Position numbers and translations under genes: made by a program. A stretch of 6,767 nt of DNA from JAQVXR01 sp050945755 (GTDB taxonomy: Bacteria > Bacillota > Dehalobacteriia > Dehalobacteriales > Dehalobacteriaceae), in contig JBMNTN010000085.1 of the NCBI GenBank assembly GCA_050945755.1, forward strand, positions 1 through 6,767, written 5' to 3'. Below are positions 4,831-6,767 of this stretch, piece by piece (positions within the stretch are counted from its first letter, which is position 1; each line of letters opens with the position of its first letter). The notes below the pieces were generated by a model. It had not been told where the DNA came from and made no database searches. It saw nothing but the letters and a program-made list of their open reading frames with translations.

Positions 4831-6767
4831 CTAGCCGAACGAGTTTCTTTTTCCTTTAAAATCCACGGGGATATTATAAAGTTTTATCTTGCGGTAAACA
4901 GTATTGCGGGAGATACCGAGTTTTTCTGCTGTTTGCTTGATGTTTCCTCGGGTCTTGTTTAATGTATCGATGATCAAAGCCAGCTCTGTTTGTTTGATTT
5001 TAGTAATGTCCGGCGATACTTTAGAACTTTCCGGAAAAAAGTTGGGTGGTAGGTCATGGCAGCTGATCGTGGAACCCTGGCAAATGTTAGCTGCCCTTTC
5101 TAATACGTTTTCCAGCTCTCGGATATTTCCCGGCCAATCATAGCTATGTAGCAGATGCATTGCCTGGTCATCAATGGCAAGATTGGTCTTTTTTGTTTGG
5201 AGCTTTATTCGTCCCAGAATACTATTGATCAGTGGCTCCAGATCTTCCTTGCGTTTTCTTAGGGGAGGCATTTCGATCGCCAGAACATTTAAACGATAAA
5301 AAAGATCTTGACGGAAGGTTTTATTTCGAACTGCTTCATCAAGGTTTTTGTTGGTGGCGGCAATAATCCTGACATCAATTTTTTTGGGCTTGCTGCCCCC
5401 AATTCTGTATACTTCTTTTTCTTGTATGACCCTGAGCAAAGCAACCTGAACATCCAAAGGCATGTCGCCTATTTCATCGAGGAAAATGGTTCCCCCATCC
5501 GCAAGTTCGAACTTGCCCGGATTACCTTCTTTCTTGGAACCGGTGAAAGCACCTCCTACATAACCGAAGAGTTCACTTTCGATTAATCCTCTTGGCAGAG
5601 CCCCGCAATTTATAGCTACAAAGGGCATATGCGAGCGATTACTGGAATTATGGATCGCCTGGACCATGAGTTCCTTTCCGGTTCCGCTTTCGCCGGTAAC
5701 CAGTACGTTGGAATTGGTCAATGCCGCCAGTTTGCCCTGCCGGATTACGTTCTTAAATATCGAAGAATTTCCGATCATTTGTTTAAATGTATATTTGGCC
5801 GCGGAACCTGTCACCTGGTTCACCAGTGCATTAACAGTCTTGCTCGGGGTAAAAGTTAATATGATACTTTCCAGGAGGCCTTGTTCGTCCTTAATAACAT
5901 CTGTGGAAATGCGGCACGATATATCCTTTCCAGGCAAAACAAAATCAACTTCTATATTTTTGATCATTATTTGATCAGTAAGAATATCATACAGATTAAT
6001 TCCGGATGGGATCAGTTTTGTTAATGGCTGATTCACGATTTTGTTTTTCGCTATACCCAAAAGCCGCAATGCTTTTTGATTGATATCGGTCACGATGCTG
6101 GAAGGATTAACGATTAAGACCCCCTCTGAAATTAAATCAAGCATTATTTTTTGCTTTCGAATAATTTTTTGGTTTTCTGCAGTGACGTGGTCAATCTTTA
6201 TTTGTCTTTCAATAGCATTTGCTACCCCTATGACCATGCCCAAGGTATGAGCATGGACGTTTTTTGAAGTACCCGTAACATTCAAACACCCAAGTATGTT
6301 ACCTTCCAGATCAAAAATGGGTGCTGCTGAACAATACCATGGAAAATTCCCCTGGTAATAATGTTCTTCAGCCCATATTTGGATAGGTTTTCTTAACGCC
6401 AGGCAGGTTCCCACTCCGTTGGTTCCCATGGTTTCTTCTCTGCAGTCAGAGCCAAGTTCAAGACAAGTTGTTTCCTGCATGGTTTTTTCGTCTCCAATTG
6501 CAAAGATAATGATACCTTCTGAGTCAGATAGGACCACAATGCCTTGGCGATTCAAAATTAAGAAGAGATTTTTCAGGTAATCATGAGCAACATTTAATAA
6601 GGTCGCGTTGTTCTTTTGCCTTTTTCTGATGTCTTCAGGGGAGCACAGTTTTTTATCCTGATAGAAGGCATCAACACCATATTGCCGGCTTCGCTTCCAT
6701 GAATCAAGAATAACCTTGCGGACATCATCCGTGCCTACCGGATGATTGTTTTGAAAGTCCCGCCAGG
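4831..6767 (-). CDS. Sigma-54-dependent transcriptional activator, AcoR type (5' end outside window)
   Basis: The frame is open from the right window edge to the TAG at 4831-4833, giving 644 visible residues (numbered here from the first full codon, 6763-6765). The N-terminal segment contains VILDSWKRSRQYGVD, typical of AcoR-type activators. A GAF sensory domain follows (about 71-190) with GTNGVGTC (114-121) and WYCSAAPIFD. Next come a PAS domain (about 207-310) and the AAA+ ATPase domain (about 327-560). The AAA+ domain has Walker A GESGTGKE (358-365), the sigma-54 contact loop GAFTGS (405-410), Walker B TIFLDE (426-431), sensor ATN (470-472) and arginine fingers in FRQDLFYRL (484-492). A Fis-type helix-turn-helix ends the protein (about 606-632). 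It binds upstream enhancers and remodels RNA polymerase-sigma-54 using ATP. The contact loop ends in S instead of the usual A. The likely target is the SDR gene just downstream. The ligand is unknown. Confidence 0.93.
   Translation of the reverse strand, partial: WRDFQNNHPVGTDDVRKVILDSWKRSRQYGVDAFYQDKKLCSPEDIRKRQKNNATLLNVAHDYLKNLFLILNRQGIVVLSDSEGIIIFAIGDEKTMQETTCLELGSDCREETMGTNGVGTCLALRKPIQIWAEEHYYQGNFPWYCSAAPIFDLEGNILGCLNVTGTSKNVHAHTLGMVIGVANAIERQIKIDHVTAENQKIIRKQKIMLDLISEGVLIVNPSSIVTDINQKALRLLGIAKNKIVNQPLTKLIPSGINLYDILTDQIMIKNIEVDFVLPGKDISCRISTDVIKDEQGLLESIILTFTPSKTVNALVNQVTGSAAKYTFKQMIGNSSIFKNVIRQGKLAALTNSNVLVTGESGTGKELMVQAIHNSSNRSHMPFVAINCGALPRGLIESELFGYVGGAFTGSKKEGNPGKFELADGGTIFLDEIGDMPLDVQVALLRVIQEKEVYRIGGSKPKKIDVRIIAATNKNLDEAVRNKTFRQDLFYRLNVLAIEMPPLRKRKEDLEPLINSILGRIKLQTKKTNLAIDDQAMHLLHSYDWPGNIRELENVLERAANICQGSTISCHDLPPNFFPESSKVSPDITKIKQTELALIIDTLNKTRGNIKQTAEKLGISRNTVYRKIKLYNIPVDFKGKRNSFG

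Noticed and set aside
5308..5974. Three + strand frames within the regulator gene (5308-5586, 5629-5859, 5666-5974)
   Set aside because: They are antisense to intact PAS and AAA+ motifs of the regulator and show no protein-like features.

Overview
The window looks like chromosomal DNA of an anaerobic, low-to-middle GC member of the Bacillota, perhaps Desulfosporosinus/Desulfotomaculum-like. This is inferred from A/T-rich intergenic DNA, strong GGAGG-type ribosome sites, an AcoR-type sigma-54 activator and the overall protein style. The genus is a guess. No rRNA, tRNA, CRISPR array or intact mobile element was seen.

Left part (1-2851, + strand): the window opens in the last 40 codons of an unrecognised gene. 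It is followed by a decayed fragment of an IS110-family transposase and a structured non-coding stretch. Then come two complete genes, each with its own plausible sigma-A promoter: a GT-B family 4 glycosyltransferase (553-1809) and a PHP-domain metal-dependent phosphoesterase (1899-2570). A near-perfect 20-bp direct repeat (103-122 and 2720-2739) brackets the block containing the IS remnant and these two genes. Both repeat copies end in the same reading frame with a stop codon.

Middle (2852-3839): a small multi-pass membrane protein of unknown function, best started at GTG 2867. It runs directly into a 3'-truncated remnant of a sodium/calcium exchanger, and a perfect 17-nt palindrome sits at the junction. 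The rest of this stretch appears to be the 3' end of the leftward transcription unit, with an intrinsic terminator pointing left at 3610-3641.

Right part (3840-6767, - strand): a short-chain dehydrogenase/reductase (SDR) gene lies downstream of a large sigma-54-dependent activator (GAF-PAS-AAA+-Fis HTH, AcoR type). The activator's reading frame stays open to the right edge, so its N-terminus is outside the window. Between them lie a sigma-54 (-24/-12) promoter facing the SDR gene and a perfect 25-bp-arm inverted repeat. The inverted repeat is both the likely terminator of the regulator gene and correctly placed to be its enhancer site. The simplest reading is a regulator that senses a small molecule through its GAF/PAS domains and switches on the adjacent dehydrogenase. 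This regulatory pair is the most coherent functional unit here. I found no clear evidence for a wholly new system.
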